Of a DNA stretch of 64,000 nt, positions 53,110 through 63,103 are shown piece after piece. The stretch is taken from the NCBI GenBank assembly GCA_002505765.1, contig DAVZ01000055.1, positions 1 through 64,000 on the forward strand, given 5' to 3'. Below the pieces are notes generated by a model that ran no database searches, had not been told where the DNA came from, and saw only the letters and a program-made list of their open reading frames with translations. The position numbers were made by a program, and so were the translations under genes. Each line of letters starts with the position of its first letter. The first letter of the stretch is position 1. The DNA comes from Methanobacterium sp. UBA176. Lineage in GTDB: Archaea; Methanobacteriota; Methanobacteria; Methanobacteriales; Methanobacteriaceae.

Positions 53110-53391
53110 ATGGTGTTGAAAGTCAAAGCCCATGTCATAGTTTCTGGAAGAGTTCAGGGCGTATACTTCCGCGGCGAAACTCGAAACAAAGCCGTAAAGT
53201 ATGGTGTTAACGGTTGGATTCGCAATCTCCATGATGGGCGTGTTGATGCCGTATTCGAGGGCAAAAAAGATGATGTAGAGAAAACCATTGATTTTGTAAG
53301 TAGAGGACCTTCTTTCGCTAAAGTTACTAATGTAGAACTCGAATGGCAAGACTACACTGGAGAATTCAATGATTTCCGCATATTATATTAA
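53110..53391 (+). CDS. acyP: acylphosphatase
   Basis: About 93 residues. 'VIVSGRVQGVYFR' gives the active-site Arg and phosphate loop, and 'GVNGWIRNLHDG' the catalytic Asn. It hydrolyses carboxyl-phosphate bonds. Start ATG 53110 or TTG 53116, both served by AAGGTGAT. The track of an upstream ATG (53068) would add 14 residues that do not match the family. A degraded second copy sits at 34920-35062. Confidence 0.93.
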   Translation: MVLKVKAHVIVSGRVQGVYFRGETRNKAVKYGVNGWIRNLHDGRVDAVFEGKKDDVEKTIDFVSRGPSFAKVTNVELEWQDYTGEFNDFRILY

Positions 53392-53676
53392 CAGAACTCA
53401 TATTTGATTTCTATTTACAGCTGAGTAGCGAGGCGTGCAAAAAATTTGTTTTTACTGCCTAAAAAATCAAGATTTTTTAAGGATTTTTTTTGATCAACCG
53501 CTTAAAAATTCGTAGAATTTTTGGCGCCTAGAAAATGAAATTTTCGAGGGTTTTTTTCAAAAAAAAGGTTGTTTCCGAATCTTTTATTAATTTTCGTATA
53601 TTAGAAGGAAAACCCAGGAAAATATATAATAGCCGGTAATAAATAGGTTAATAACTAAATTGGATTGGCGATTATA
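53392..53676 (+). other. spacer with tandem A/T hairpins
   Basis: See the hairpin entry. The remainder holds a TATA-like AAATATATAATAG at about 53621 for the following membrane gene. Confidence 0.4.
53461..53545 (+). repeat. three tandem A/T-stem hairpins
   Basis: AAAAAATC-AA-GATTTTTT (53461-53478), AAAAATTC-GTA-GAATTTTT (53504-53522) and GAAAAT-GAA-ATTTTC (53531-53545), spaced by 25 and 8 bases. Each has a perfect stem with a 2-3 base loop, and T-runs follow. They may be a multi-step terminator or part of a small RNA. Confidence 0.55.
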
Positions 53677-54255
53677 ATGAACATCCATTTTTATAACTGG
53701 ATTTTATTAACCGGTATTGTAATATCAATTTTAATAATAATATTTATCCTATTCCCCAATTACCCCTATCTAAATGTTTTTATTATACTTCTGGGCGCGT
53801 TGCTGGTTTTTTTAGTTGGGGAATCTTTGAATAAGAGTCACATGGAAAAAAATAGAAAAACATTTTTGTTTAAAATAAAGCCCATTATTGGTAGTAATAT
53901 TAAACTGGCCGAATCAAACATCCATATTATTAAGGATAAGCCTGCTGGATGTGAATTAAGCATGCTAAAAAATATATGGGGACCAGAGGATCCTGATCCT
54001 GCAAAAATAGGCCTGAAAGAGGAAATGATGATGGATTTATTAGTTTTAAAAGAAAGCGTTACCAAAATTAATGAAAATATCTCAGATATCAATGCTTTGA
54101 AGGTTAAATTTAATACCCTCAAAGATTCCACTAAATTTACTGATATAATAGGTAGAATTGTTAGTTTTGAGAATGATTTAGAGGGTAAATTGAGTGAATT
54201 TATTAGAAACTCTGAAAAAATGTCTATTATAGTTGAAGATTTAATTTCAGATTAA
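53677..54255 (+). CDS. two-TM membrane protein with cytoplasmic helical domain
   Basis: 192 residues from ATG 53677 (GGCGAT upstream). Two transmembrane segments at about 5-25 and 30-50, then about 140 residues of charged helix ('KLAESNIHIIKDK', 'ESVTKINENISDINALKVKFNTLKDST') likely to form a coiled coil. Family unknown. Confidence 0.65.
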   Translation: MNIHFYNWILLTGIVISILIIIFILFPNYPYLNVFIILLGALLVFLVGESLNKSHMEKNRKTFLFKIKPIIGSNIKLAESNIHIIKDKPAGCELSMLKNIWGPEDPDPAKIGLKEEMMMDLLVLKESVTKINENISDINALKVKFNTLKDSTKFTDIIGRIVSFENDLEGKLSEFIRNSEKMSIIVEDLISD

Positions 54256-54664
54256 ATTATTTGAATTAACCAGCTAAAAAGATTTAAAAAAAAAGTTTGT
54301 GGTAGAAAAATAATATTTATAAATTCCATTTAAGTATGTCATATAGATTAAATACCAAATTAAATTCATTATAAACCTTTATATAAAGTTTTAAATTAAT
54401 ATTAGCCTCTAAAAATACAAAATATCTTTAAATAATGAATAATCAATATAAAAATTCGTATATGATCTATAAAATATAAAACAATCAATTATAAGTCAGT
54501 TTAATCAATTTAAAATTAATTTTATCGAGTGCTACATATTTGCATCTTGCACCTCTATTTCCAGTGTAAAGTAATATCAATATTTTAAATTGTAATACTA
54601 ATTCCTTTTCCACACATACATTTCAAGTGTAGGTAATTTAAGATCCCAAACTTGCATTACTAAA
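54256..54664. other. gene-free AT-rich spacer
   Basis: No supported ORF. Repeated short AT-rich words only. Confidence 0.35.
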
Positions 54665-54698
54665 CTACTTATAGTATTACATATGTAGTAAGTGTAAG
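54665..54698 (+). promoter_or_regulatory. palindromic operator candidate before vapB remnant
   Basis: ACTTATAGTATTACATATGT and the following AGTAAGTG form an imperfect dyad centred on ATAT, a few bases before the AbrB-type start. This is typical for autoregulated VapB. Confidence 0.4.
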
Positions 54699-54704
54699 AG
54701 TGTT

Positions 54705-54935
54705 ATGGTAAATGTAACCAAAAAATATCAGGTGACCATTCCTTGAGAAGTAAGGGAAATAAATATCGACAAGGGAGACAATGTGGTCTTCGTTAAAAAC
54801 GGTGATGGAAGCTGGATAATGATGAAAGTAGATGATCTGACCTCCAGAATGATATATTCCTCAGCAGATATCGATCAAACATTGAAGGAATCACATCAAG
54901 GCTTTAAAAAACCTGTTAAAAAGGTTAGTGATTAA
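54705..54935 (+). pseudogene. vapB: AbrB/VapB antitoxin with an internal stop, plus VapC start remnant
   Basis: MVNVTKKYQVTIP, then TGA where the family has Lys (normally IPKEVRE), then EVREINIDKGDNVVFVKNGD and a full helical tail to 54935. A VapC PIN toxin starts in overlap (MKLVLDTKV; family MKLVLDTNV) but stops at once, and only scraps follow to about 55090. The module is dead. Confidence 0.75.
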
Positions 54936-55189
54936 TGAAACTGGTTCTGGATACAAAGGTTTAAAAAATGGGGAATTCTGCAAATGGCTCCTCTTAGAAA
55001 AAGAGGAGAAATACCTGCCGGCGATTGGCCTATATAGAATACCTGGAACACCACCTAAAGAAGGGAAACACATAATCCATGGTGGATGAATAAAAAACTT
55101 TTCTGGGCTAATTATTAAAGATATTACTCGAAATTCTGTAGAACGGGGATAAAAAAAATTTCCTGATACTTTTTTTATGAAATACTCAT

Positions 55190-56557
55190 CTAACTTCGGG
55201 CAAGTGAAGCAAAAATAGCAACGAAACCAAGCAAAGCTGAAATTGTAAATGCTACATTAATACTTTGAAGCAGGGCAGGATAATTTCCAGGATTAAATTC
55301 AACTGCCCCCACATAAACCGAGAAAATCACCAGAACCATTCCCATACTTAGAGTCTGGCCGATAATTCGCATGGTACTTATTGTTGCTGATGCAACTCCA
55401 AAATATCTCCTTTTAACAGAATTCATCACTGCGTGTATGTTTGGAGCAGAAAAGATTGCAGATCCTATCCCCAGTAAAACAAGGCTGAAGAGTATAAGAT
55501 AGATACTTGTTTCAGCACTTAAAAAAGCGAAAATTATAAGCCCAGCAGTTACTATTGCCATTCCAATGGAGGCCAGTATTCTTGAAGGATATTTATCTGA
55601 TAGTCTCCCTGCAATTGGAGAGATAATGGCCATAAAAAGGGTTTGGGTAGCTAAAATAAGTCCAGCTCCCCGGGGATCGAACCCTTTGATGTATTGCAGA
55701 TAGAGGCTTAAAAGAAATACCACTGCAAATGTTCCTGTAAAGTTTATAAGCGATGCGAGATTGGAGAATGCAAACATACGGTTTTCAAAAAAGAGCCTCA
55801 TCTCCAGTACAGGATGTTCAATCCTTAATTCCCAGGCTACAAAGCCTATAATCCCACCAATACCTAAAACAAGCATTATTTGCCCTATTAAGCTTGTTAT
55901 TGCTGAAAATCCCGTCAAAACAAGTAGCAGAGATACTGCATAAAGAATTGATCCCCAAATATCCAGTTTTTCGCCCTTACACTCTGCCCATTCACTTCCC
56001 CTGAGTTTAATTATAACCAGAGCTGTTGCTAAAGCTCCAAAAGGGACTATAAGGTAAAATATACTCCTCCAGCCAGGATACTGGGTTAAAAGACCTCCAA
56101 GAACCGGTCCCATGACCAGCCCTATAAATAATGCGCTGCCACTTAGTCCTATGGCCTTGCCCACCTCTCCAGGTGGAAATGCATGTGTTATAATGGCCAG
56201 TGATGTAACAAATATGGCTGCGCTTCCAACACCCTGTAAAACCCTTGCAAAGATTAGAAATTCTACTGAAGGTGAAAGGGATGCAAGAAGGGTTGCAATG
56301 GTAAATATAATTATTCCCAGGATGAATATCCTCTTTGTTCCGTATATGTCTGCTATTCGCCCGAAGGGAACTGAAAGCATGGCCGATGCCAGGAGAAATG
56401 ATGTTGTAATCCAGCTTAGCATTAGGGCATTGGCGGCTAATTCTTCAGCGATTACTGGAAGGGCCACATTTACTGATGAGGCCATAAAAGGAGTTAGGAA
56501 TGAGGCAATTGTTGCAACCAGTAAAACGGTCATTTTATTGGAGTAATCATCTGACAT
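55190..56557 (-). CDS. MFS drug:H+ antiporter, DHA2-like
   Basis: 455 residues with about 12-14 transmembrane helices. DHA2-type motifs are 'ASSVNVALPVIAEEL' in TM1, 'GRIADIYGTKR' (motif A), 'LQGVGSAAIFVTSLAII' (motif B) and 'GPVLGGLLTQYPGWRSIF' (motif C). Predicted proton-driven exporter of lipophilic compounds. Single gene; no regulator adjacent. Confidence 0.9.
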   Translation of the reverse strand: MSDDYSNKMTVLLVATIASFLTPFMASSVNVALPVIAEELAANALMLSWITTSFLLASAMLSVPFGRIADIYGTKRIFILGIIIFTIATLLASLSPSVEFLIFARVLQGVGSAAIFVTSLAIITHAFPPGEVGKAIGLSGSALFIGLVMGPVLGGLLTQYPGWRSIFYLIVPFGALATALVIIKLRGSEWAECKGEKLDIWGSILYAVSLLLVLTGFSAITSLIGQIMLVLGIGGIIGFVAWELRIEHPVLEMRLFFENRMFAFSNLASLINFTGTFAVVFLLSLYLQYIKGFDPRGAGLILATQTLFMAIISPIAGRLSDKYPSRILASIGMAIVTAGLIIFAFLSAETSIYLILFSLVLLGIGSAIFSAPNIHAVMNSVKRRYFGVASATISTMRIIGQTLSMGMVLVIFSVYVGAVEFNPGNYPALLQSINVAFTISALLGFVAIFASLARS

Positions 56558-58050
56558 ATCAATAATTTATATATTTTGGTGTTTAAATAACTGATCTTAC
56601 TTATTTATTTAGGACCGGTTCATTTTAGAAAGTATAGAATCTAAAACATCTTTTTGTTTATTTTAACATTATATTCGTTTTTAGGGTGGTTTCATTGTTT
56701 TTGGTACTTTTAAAAGTTGTTGTAGAAAAATATAACGAAATAAACAACTTAAATTCTATAAATATTTATGTAATATTCCAGTAAAAGGTGATGGAATATG
56801 ATTATCCATCTCAAAAAGAATTATTGAACGCCATTAGGGACTAATCTGGGTTTAATCAGAGTTAGGATAATGTCCGACATTTTATTTTATTATATCAATT
56901 AATGATCAGCCTAAAAATCATTTATTATGCTTAAAATAGTTTATTAGTTAATTATGACAGCCATAAAGCTATCTTGAGGATTCCTGGCTGTATAATTAAC
57001 TTTTTCCCTTAAATTATCTAGTCTTTGATTGTGTGATTATATTCACACTAAATTATATTTACAACAAAATATTATATCTATTTATCGGTTTTAGTAATCT
57101 ATTTAAGGATATTATTACTTAAAATATCTTTTCTTAATGAATTTTTCATTGAATAAGCTTAAATACATAAAGATAAATTAAAAACAAAAAGACTGAACCC
57201 TGCGCTGCAAAAGTATTAAATAAACCCCAATAAATATAAAGAAGAAAATTATTTAAGGATTTTGGAAAAATGGGGCAATATTATCCAAAAAAAGAATTAT
57301 GGTGTTGCTTTTAATTATACTTGGTTTATTTAAAAGCTTTCCCGCTTTAAGGGTTGTTCCCTGTTGTTCACTTCTGATATGTGGTCTTATCTTGAGCATT
57401 GGCCTTAAATACCAGAATAGCTAATTAATGAAGTTTTTGGTCTGAAAATTCTTCTTAAAGTACTGAGTTGCCATGATTTTAGGAAATGGATTCATATTAA
57501 GTCCCGTGTTATTTAACTTAAATTGATCAAAATAAAAAATGAAATCTGGACAGTATTGATACTGTATTTCTAAAGTGCCAGACTGAAATTGATCTTAATA
57601 ACAATGAAAACATGCCAGAATTATTTCTAAGACTGATAAGCAGTTGTGGAATATAATCATGGGAGAATGATCCCCCCTATTGGCTATTAGCAACATATAC
57701 CTGGTTTTAGGAGTATTAATCTGTCTATGGCTTTTACCACCGGAATAGTGAGCTTTTCGATGGATGGATTGAGTGGAATTTTTTATAATTTTTATTTCGT
57801 TATAGGACAATATAGCGAAGTAACAGAATTATTTATATCCAAAATTATTGAAATTATCAAAAGTAGCAAAAATAATTGGGCACATATACACTGAAAAGAT
57901 CATTTAGGGCCATTTTAATGATTAATACACTTTTATAAGATTTTATGAGTTCTTATTTATTTCCATATTATTTATAACATTTTTCTGCAATATAAATAAA
58001 AGAATTCACAAAGTGTATATGTTAAAATTAAACTTATTATGGTGAATTTC
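56558..58050. other. long gene-poor region
   Basis: Nearly 1.5 kb with no confident gene. It holds a 17-codon ORF with a ribosome site at about 56798-56850 (MEYDYPSQKELLNAIRD), which may be a gene start cut off by decay, and the small hydrophobic ORF at 57299. The rest is AT-rich. Confidence 0.4.
57299..57424 (+). CDS. very small hydrophobic ORF (41 aa)
   Basis: MVLLLIILGLFKSFPALRVV followed by a second hydrophobic stretch 'SLLICGLILSIGLKYQNS'. The frame is open further upstream. No ribosome site, so it may be a remnant of a larger membrane protein. Confidence 0.3.
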   Translation: MVLLLIILGLFKSFPALRVVPCCSLLICGLILSIGLKYQNS

Positions 58051-58236
58051 ATGGGCGCGATAACAGTTTGTATTCCAGATGAATTGGAAATAGCATTCAG
58101 AAGAATCACAAGACATAAATATGGAGATAAACAGGGAAGATTATCACGCGGGGCAACTGAGGCCCTCTTTGACTGGTGCAGGAAAGAAGGATTTGAATAC
58201 GTAGACATAGAAGACGAAGATAGAGTCTGTGAATAA
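58051..58236 (+). CDS. small ribbon-helix-helix-like regulator
   Basis: 61 residues from ATG 58051 (GGTGAAT upstream). 'GAITVCIPDELEIAFRRITRHKYGDKQGRLSRGATEALFDW' has the strand, turn and helix of CopG-type proteins. It is 16 bases ahead of the DUF362 gene and may regulate it or simply share its mRNA. Confidence 0.65.
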   Translation: MGAITVCIPDELEIAFRRITRHKYGDKQGRLSRGATEALFDWCRKEGFEYVDIEDEDRVCE

Positions 58237-58252
58237 AGTTAGAGAGAATTAA

Positions 58253-59380
58253 ATGAGTTCAGTAAGCGTAAGCAGGTGCGGTTCATACAATATTGCAGAT
58301 GTTCGAAAGGCCGTTAACACTTGTCTCCATAATTTAGGTGAACTTTCCTCATTCATTAAACCCAGTGATAGGGTTTTAATCAAACCCAATATTCTTCTTG
58401 CAAAAGCCCCTGAAGAAGCTATTACAACCCATCCAGCGATTATTGAATCTATAATTACTGCAGTTAAAAAAGAAGGTGCTATCCCCCTTGTTGGAGACAG
58501 TCCTGGAGGCCTTGTAGGACGTGTTATCAAACACTGGAAAATTACAGGTATTGAAGAAGTCTGCAAACGTTTGGATGTGGAAATCCTGAATTTTGAATCT
58601 TCAGGGGTATATGAAAAAAGAATCAATGGAAATCATTATCATATAGCAAAACCAGTGCTGGATGCTGACTTCATCATTAATGCGCCTAAAATTAAAACCC
58701 ACGGCCTGACAGTTTTTACATGCGTCATTAAAAATATGTATGGAAGTGTTCCAGGGCTTACAAAAGTAAACTATCATAAAGAAGCTCCAAAGCCTTCTGA
58801 TTTTTCAAGATTGGTTGTTGACATATTCTCTTTATCAAAACCACACCTTAATATTGTTGATGGTGTAATTGGAATGGATGGATCTGGACCATCAGCTGGA
58901 AATCCCAAAGAACTGGGTATGATTTTAGCATCATCTGATGGAATCGCTCTTGATAGTTATATATGTCATATATTAGGAAAAGATCCAATGAAAATACCCA
59001 CAAATAAAATTGCTTATGAAAGAGGGCTTGGAGAAGCAGATATAAATAAAATAAATATCCTTGGGGACCAATTAGAAGTTAGAAAAGATTTTAAATGGCC
59101 TCCACAGCTATCCTCATCACTGGATCTGGTACCTTCATTTATGGCCAGAGGTTTGATGAAATTTTACTGGTCAAGACCTAAAATTAACCCTGACATTTGT
59201 ACAAACTGTAAAAAATGTGTTAAAAGCTGTCCCGTTGAGGCTTTAACTGCCGGAGTAAATATACCTGAATTTAATTATTCCGAATGCATAAATTGTCTCT
59301 GTTGTATGGAAATGTGCCCTGAAAAAGCTGTTCACCTAGAAAAAAGTCTCCTGGCAAGGTTAACTTCCCGGGAAAATTAA
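58253..59380 (+). CDS. DUF362 protein with two [4Fe-4S] clusters
   Basis: 375 residues. The DUF362 domain (about 1-290) has 'VLIKPNILLAKAPEEAITTHPAII' and 'FIINAPKIKTHGLTVFTCVIKNMYG'. The C-terminus has two ferredoxin motifs, CTNCKKCVKSCP and CINCLCCMEMCP. Archaeal members are annotated only as Fe-S proteins; a reductase or sulphur-related role is possible. It ends 18 bases before the convergent ABC-2 gene. Confidence 0.88.
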   Translation: MSSVSVSRCGSYNIADVRKAVNTCLHNLGELSSFIKPSDRVLIKPNILLAKAPEEAITTHPAIIESIITAVKKEGAIPLVGDSPGGLVGRVIKHWKITGIEEVCKRLDVEILNFESSGVYEKRINGNHYHIAKPVLDADFIINAPKIKTHGLTVFTCVIKNMYGSVPGLTKVNYHKEAPKPSDFSRLVVDIFSLSKPHLNIVDGVIGMDGSGPSAGNPKELGMILASSDGIALDSYICHILGKDPMKIPTNKIAYERGLGEADINKINILGDQLEVRKDFKWPPQLSSSLDLVPSFMARGLMKFYWSRPKINPDICTNCKKCVKSCPVEALTAGVNIPEFNYSECINCLCCMEMCPEKAVHLEKSLLARLTSREN

Positions 59381-59398
59381 AAAAAATTTAAAATTTCT

Positions 59399-60163
59399 TT
59401 ACATCAATCCCTGTTCCTTTTTACTGAAAAGAAAGGCTGATGTGAGGACTGTAACTGTAGCAAAGCCCAATAAAACTGCAGAATTAACGTATAAAGGTAA
59501 AACAGATTCATTAAGAATTGTAAACCGTAAAGCATCCACCCCATAGGTCAATGGGTTCAAATAGACTGCAAATTGGAGCCATTCTGGAAGTCCTGTTATT
59601 GGAAAAAGCGCCCCACTAAGTAAGAACATGGGAAGTACTATAAAGCTTAAAATAAGGTTAAATCCTTCCATACTGTCAGTAAAAGAAGCTATCATCAAGC
59701 CTAAACACGCTAATCCAAGGGATATCAGGACAATAAGCACCGTACTTACTAAAAAACAGGGAATGGTCATGGAAATGCCTACTATAAATGATAGCAAAAG
59801 CAATATAACTCCCTGAATTAATGAAGCTGTACTTATACCAAGCGCTTTACCCATTACAACTGATGAACGGGAAATAGGGGCAACAAGAATTTCTTTTAAA
59901 AACCCGTATTGACGATCAATGATTACAGACACTCCTGAAAAGACCGACGTAAACAGAATAGTCTGGCCAATAATTCCTGGAAATATAAATTGCTGATAAT
60001 CAATCCCCACCTGGCCGAATCTTACAGCAGCCCCCAAACCTGTTCCAAATATGATTAGCCATAAAAGGGGTGTTACAACTGAAGTTACAATTCTGGATTT
60101 GTAGCGGATGTATCTTTTAGTTTCCCGAAGCCAGATGGTGTATATTCCTTCTAACTCTGCCAT
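59399..60163 (-). CDS. ABC-2 type exporter permease
   Basis: 254 residues with six predicted transmembrane segments and the ABC-2 signature 'LNPLTYGVDALRFTIL' near the end (LNPxTYxVDALR). The start abuts the ATPase gene stop. With the neighbouring ATPase it resembles DrrAB-like drug/lipid exporters. Confidence 0.88.
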   Translation of the reverse strand: MAELEGIYTIWLRETKRYIRYKSRIVTSVVTPLLWLIIFGTGLGAAVRFGQVGIDYQQFIFPGIIGQTILFTSVFSGVSVIIDRQYGFLKEILVAPISRSSVVMGKALGISTASLIQGVILLLLSFIVGISMTIPCFLVSTVLIVLISLGLACLGLMIASFTDSMEGFNLILSFIVLPMFLLSGALFPITGLPEWLQFAVYLNPLTYGVDALRFTILNESVLPLYVNSAVLLGFATVTVLTSAFLFSKKEQGLM

Positions 60164-61114
60164 TCATCTCTCCCCTTTTATAGAGGATCCTGTATACTTT
60201 ATAAAAACGTCTTCAAGATTAGGATGGTCGAGTTCTACCGATTTAACATCTATTCCATTTTCACCTGCAAAATTAACCATTTTAGTGATTAAGTTTTCTC
60301 CTCGTTCTACCATTAATTTGATTTCATGGTCAACTACGAATATTTCCTTGATAAAATCAAGATCTTCTACTGCTTTACAGAATTTATCTATATCATCAAC
60401 TGTTAAGGTAATTGTATCTGCCTTTAGTTCTCTTTTAAGGTTTTTAGGAGAGTCAGTTTTAACTATTTGACCCTGGTTAAAAATAGCGATTTTATCGCAG
60501 AGTTTATCTGCCTCATCCATGTAATGAGTGGTTAAAAGCACTGTAATGTCTTCTCTTTTATTTAGATCTTCAATATATTCCCATATCTTCTCTCTTGTTT
60601 GTGGATCAAGTCCCAGGGTCGGTTCGTCTAAAAAAAGGACCTTTGGATAGTGAATTAAGCCCCTTCCAATTTCAAGCCTTCTTTTCATCCCCCCTGAGTA
60701 TGTTTTTGTAAACTCATCCGCCTTCTCTCCAAGGTCTATCAGGTCCAGTATTTCATCGATCCGTTTTTTTCTAACATCCTGAGGTACTCCATAAAGAGCA
60801 GCATGCATTTCAAGATGTTCGCGGCCTGTCAGTATGTCATCTAAAGCTCTGGATTGAAATACAATGCCTATTGATGCTCTAACTTCTTTAGCCTGTTTTA
60901 CTATATCGTGTCCATTTACAGATGCTGTGCCAGAGCTTGGATGAAGTATTGTGCAAAGCATTGAAATGAGTGTTGTTTTTCCAGCTCCATTAGGCCCTAA
61001 AACTCCGTAAACTCTGTTCCTTTCAACTTCTAAATTTACAGTGTCTACTGCCGTAAAATCATCGAATTTTTTGGTAATATCATACGTTTCTATAATATTC
61101 TCCATTTTACTCAC
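60164..61114 (-). CDS. ABC exporter ATP-binding protein, DrrA-like
   Basis: 316 residues from GTG 61114 (ATG 61105 also possible). Walker A GPNGAGKTT at 40-48, signature YSGGMKRRLEI, Walker B VLFLDEPTLGLD, H-loop TTHYMDEADKL. The C-terminal about 90 residues form the extension of daunorubicin-resistance-type ATPases. Couples ATP hydrolysis to the adjacent permease. Confidence 0.92.
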   Translation of the reverse strand: MSKMENIIETYDITKKFDDFTAVDTVNLEVERNRVYGVLGPNGAGKTTLISMLCTILHPSSGTASVNGHDIVKQAKEVRASIGIVFQSRALDDILTGREHLEMHAALYGVPQDVRKKRIDEILDLIDLGEKADEFTKTYSGGMKRRLEIGRGLIHYPKVLFLDEPTLGLDPQTREKIWEYIEDLNKREDITVLLTTHYMDEADKLCDKIAIFNQGQIVKTDSPKNLKRELKADTITLTVDDIDKFCKAVEDLDFIKEIFVVDHEIKLMVERGENLITKMVNFAGENGIDVKSVELDHPNLEDVFIKYTGSSIKGER

Positions 61115-61197
61115 TGATGGCTTATTGATTCATGATTTTAATTCTATGATTATAAATTAATATTAAAAAGATATTCCCATTATCCATCTATTATCTG

Positions 61198-61524
61198 TTG
61201 TTAAAAAGATATATATCTAGTTACCTAAATCAAATTATAGGTTATATTTATTCCATAGACGGTGATTATTTGAAAAAGAAGGATATAGAAGTTGATTCAA
61301 TTGTTGATGAGTATAAAATGAGTATGGGAGGATGTTTTTTTTCTAAAATAGATTATAATGATAACAATTACGATTTAGAGCATGAATTAATAAATGATGT
61401 AATAGAAAACCATATTTATAACCTTGAAAAGCTTTTACATGCATACGATGAATTATCATCGGATAAAAAGCGTGAATTATTTTACAAAGCCCTTCATTCA
61501 CTTATTGATGCTAATAAAAAATAA
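61198..61524 (+). CDS. hypothetical acidic protein
   Basis: 108 residues from TTG 61198. Helical and acidic ('EHELINDVIENHIYNLEKLLHAYDELSSDKKRELFYKALHSLIDANKK'). No family recognised. There is no good ribosome site for the TTG; an internal ATG lies at about 61318, so the true start is unclear. Confidence 0.5.
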   Translation: MLKRYISSYLNQIIGYIYSIDGDYLKKKDIEVDSIVDEYKMSMGGCFFSKIDYNDNNYDLEHELINDVIENHIYNLEKLLHAYDELSSDKKRELFYKALHSLIDANKK

Positions 61525-61696
61525 TATTTATTAAAATTGTATCTTAAAAGCAGCTAAGGGTTTTTTAATTTAAATCATTAACTGTCTACTAAATAACAGC
61601 ACTTTCATAAATTATATATGCTTTTTGTTATAAAATATTAGTTAAGATTACCTCTATAAAAAGCCTTATTCCCTAAACAATTAAACGGTGCATATC

Positions 61697-63064
61697 ATGA
61701 AACTTGAAATAATTAAAAGCGAAGGTTTAGCCCATAAATCCTATTTTATTGGATCTAAAGGAGAAGCAGCAGTAATAGATCCAAGAAGGGACTGTGATTC
61801 CTATGTTAATTACTCAAAAAAGCATGAAATGCAGATAACACATATATTTGAAACCCACATTAACGAAGATTATGTGATAGGTTCAAAAGAGCTTTCAAAA
61901 AGAGTTGGAGCCCAAATATATCATGGAAACAATCCTGAATATGGTTATGGTAACACCGTGATGGAAGGAGAAAAATTCAAAATAGGGGATATGGATTTAG
62001 AGATTATTGAAACCCCCGGACACACAAAAGAAAGCATATCTCTCCTCTTAAAGGATAAAAAGGTTTCAGATGATGAATACATAATCTTTACAGGAGACAC
62101 ACTGTTTGCAGGAGAAGTTGGCCGAACAGACCTTTACGGAGACGATAAAAGAGAAGAGATGGCAGAAATGCTTTACAACAGCCTGCATAATAAGATCCTT
62201 CCATTAGGTGGCCAGGTACTCGTGTTCCCTGCACATGGATCTGGCTCTGTATGTGGAAAGGATATTCGTGAAAGCGAATTTACAACAATTGGATATGAAA
62301 AAAAAACCAATCCTGCACTTCAAAAATCCAGAGAAGAATTTATAAAGCTCAAGTTAAATGAAAAAATGGTTAAAGCCCCATATTTCAAAAAAATGGAGGA
62401 ATATAACAAGGGAAATGCCCCAATTCTCTGCAGACTACCCTATCCGAGGCCATTAAATGTAGAAGAGCTTAAAGAACATATAGGGACTTCCCAGATTGTT
62501 GATGTTAGAATGGCAGCAAGCTATGCTGGAGGGCATATCCCTGGCACTCTGAATATCTGGAAACAGGGATTAACATATTTTGCTGGATGGATGCTTAATT
62601 ATAAAGACCCAGTTATCATAATTGATGAAAATAATCAACATATAAATGAGATTATAAGATACCTCATAAGAATTGGGTACGATAATATCATGGGATATTT
62701 AAAGAGAGGATTCACAAACTGGGCCAATAGTGGTGAGGAAATCGATGAAATAGATACATGGTCTGTACATGATTTAAAAGAGAGACAGAGCAATAAATCA
62801 ATATTTATACTTGACGTGCGGGAAATTGGAGAATGGGAAGAAGGATATATCGAAGGTGCAGCTCATATCTACGTCGGAAATTTGAAATATCATTTGGATG
62901 AAGTTCCAAAAGATAAATACATAGTAATATATTGCGATACTGGAAATAGGGCGAGTATTGCAGCAAGTGTACTAAAAAACAATGGTTACAAACAAGTTGC
63001 CACTGTTCTTGGAAGCATAAGGGCCTGGAAAGCTGCAGGATATCCTCTTATAAAGGATCAGTAA
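61697..63064 (+). CDS. metallo-beta-lactamase/double-rhodanese protein with altered metal site
   Basis: 455 residues from ATG 61697. The N-terminal metallo-beta-lactamase half is of the persulphide-dioxygenase (ETHE1/BLH) kind: 'ETPGHTKESISL', 'FTGDTLFAGEVGRTDL' and 'FPAHGSGSVCG'. The first metal motif is H-I-N-E-D-Y (normally HxHxDH), so two of its ligands are replaced. Two rhodanese domains follow. The first lacks the catalytic Cys (VIIIDENNQ), the second has CDTGNR with an active Cys. It probably handles sulphane sulphur, but dioxygenase activity is doubtful. Confidence 0.82.
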   Translation: MKLEIIKSEGLAHKSYFIGSKGEAAVIDPRRDCDSYVNYSKKHEMQITHIFETHINEDYVIGSKELSKRVGAQIYHGNNPEYGYGNTVMEGEKFKIGDMDLEIIETPGHTKESISLLLKDKKVSDDEYIIFTGDTLFAGEVGRTDLYGDDKREEMAEMLYNSLHNKILPLGGQVLVFPAHGSGSVCGKDIRESEFTTIGYEKKTNPALQKSREEFIKLKLNEKMVKAPYFKKMEEYNKGNAPILCRLPYPRPLNVEELKEHIGTSQIVDVRMAASYAGGHIPGTLNIWKQGLTYFAGWMLNYKDPVIIIDENNQHINEIIRYLIRIGYDNIMGYLKRGFTNWANSGEEIDEIDTWSVHDLKERQSNKSIFILDVREIGEWEEGYIEGAAHIYVGNLKYHLDEVPKDKYIVIYCDTGNRASIAASVLKNNGYKQVATVLGSIRAWKAAGYPLIKDQ

Positions 63065-63103
63065 TTTATTTTTATCTATCCATAGCATAAAGGAGGTTTT
63101 TAA

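Noticed and set aside
54744..54746. Selenocysteine or recoded TGA in the AbrB gene
   Set aside because: The position is a conserved Lys in the family, no hairpin signal is evident, and the partner toxin is also broken, so a nonsense mutation is simpler.
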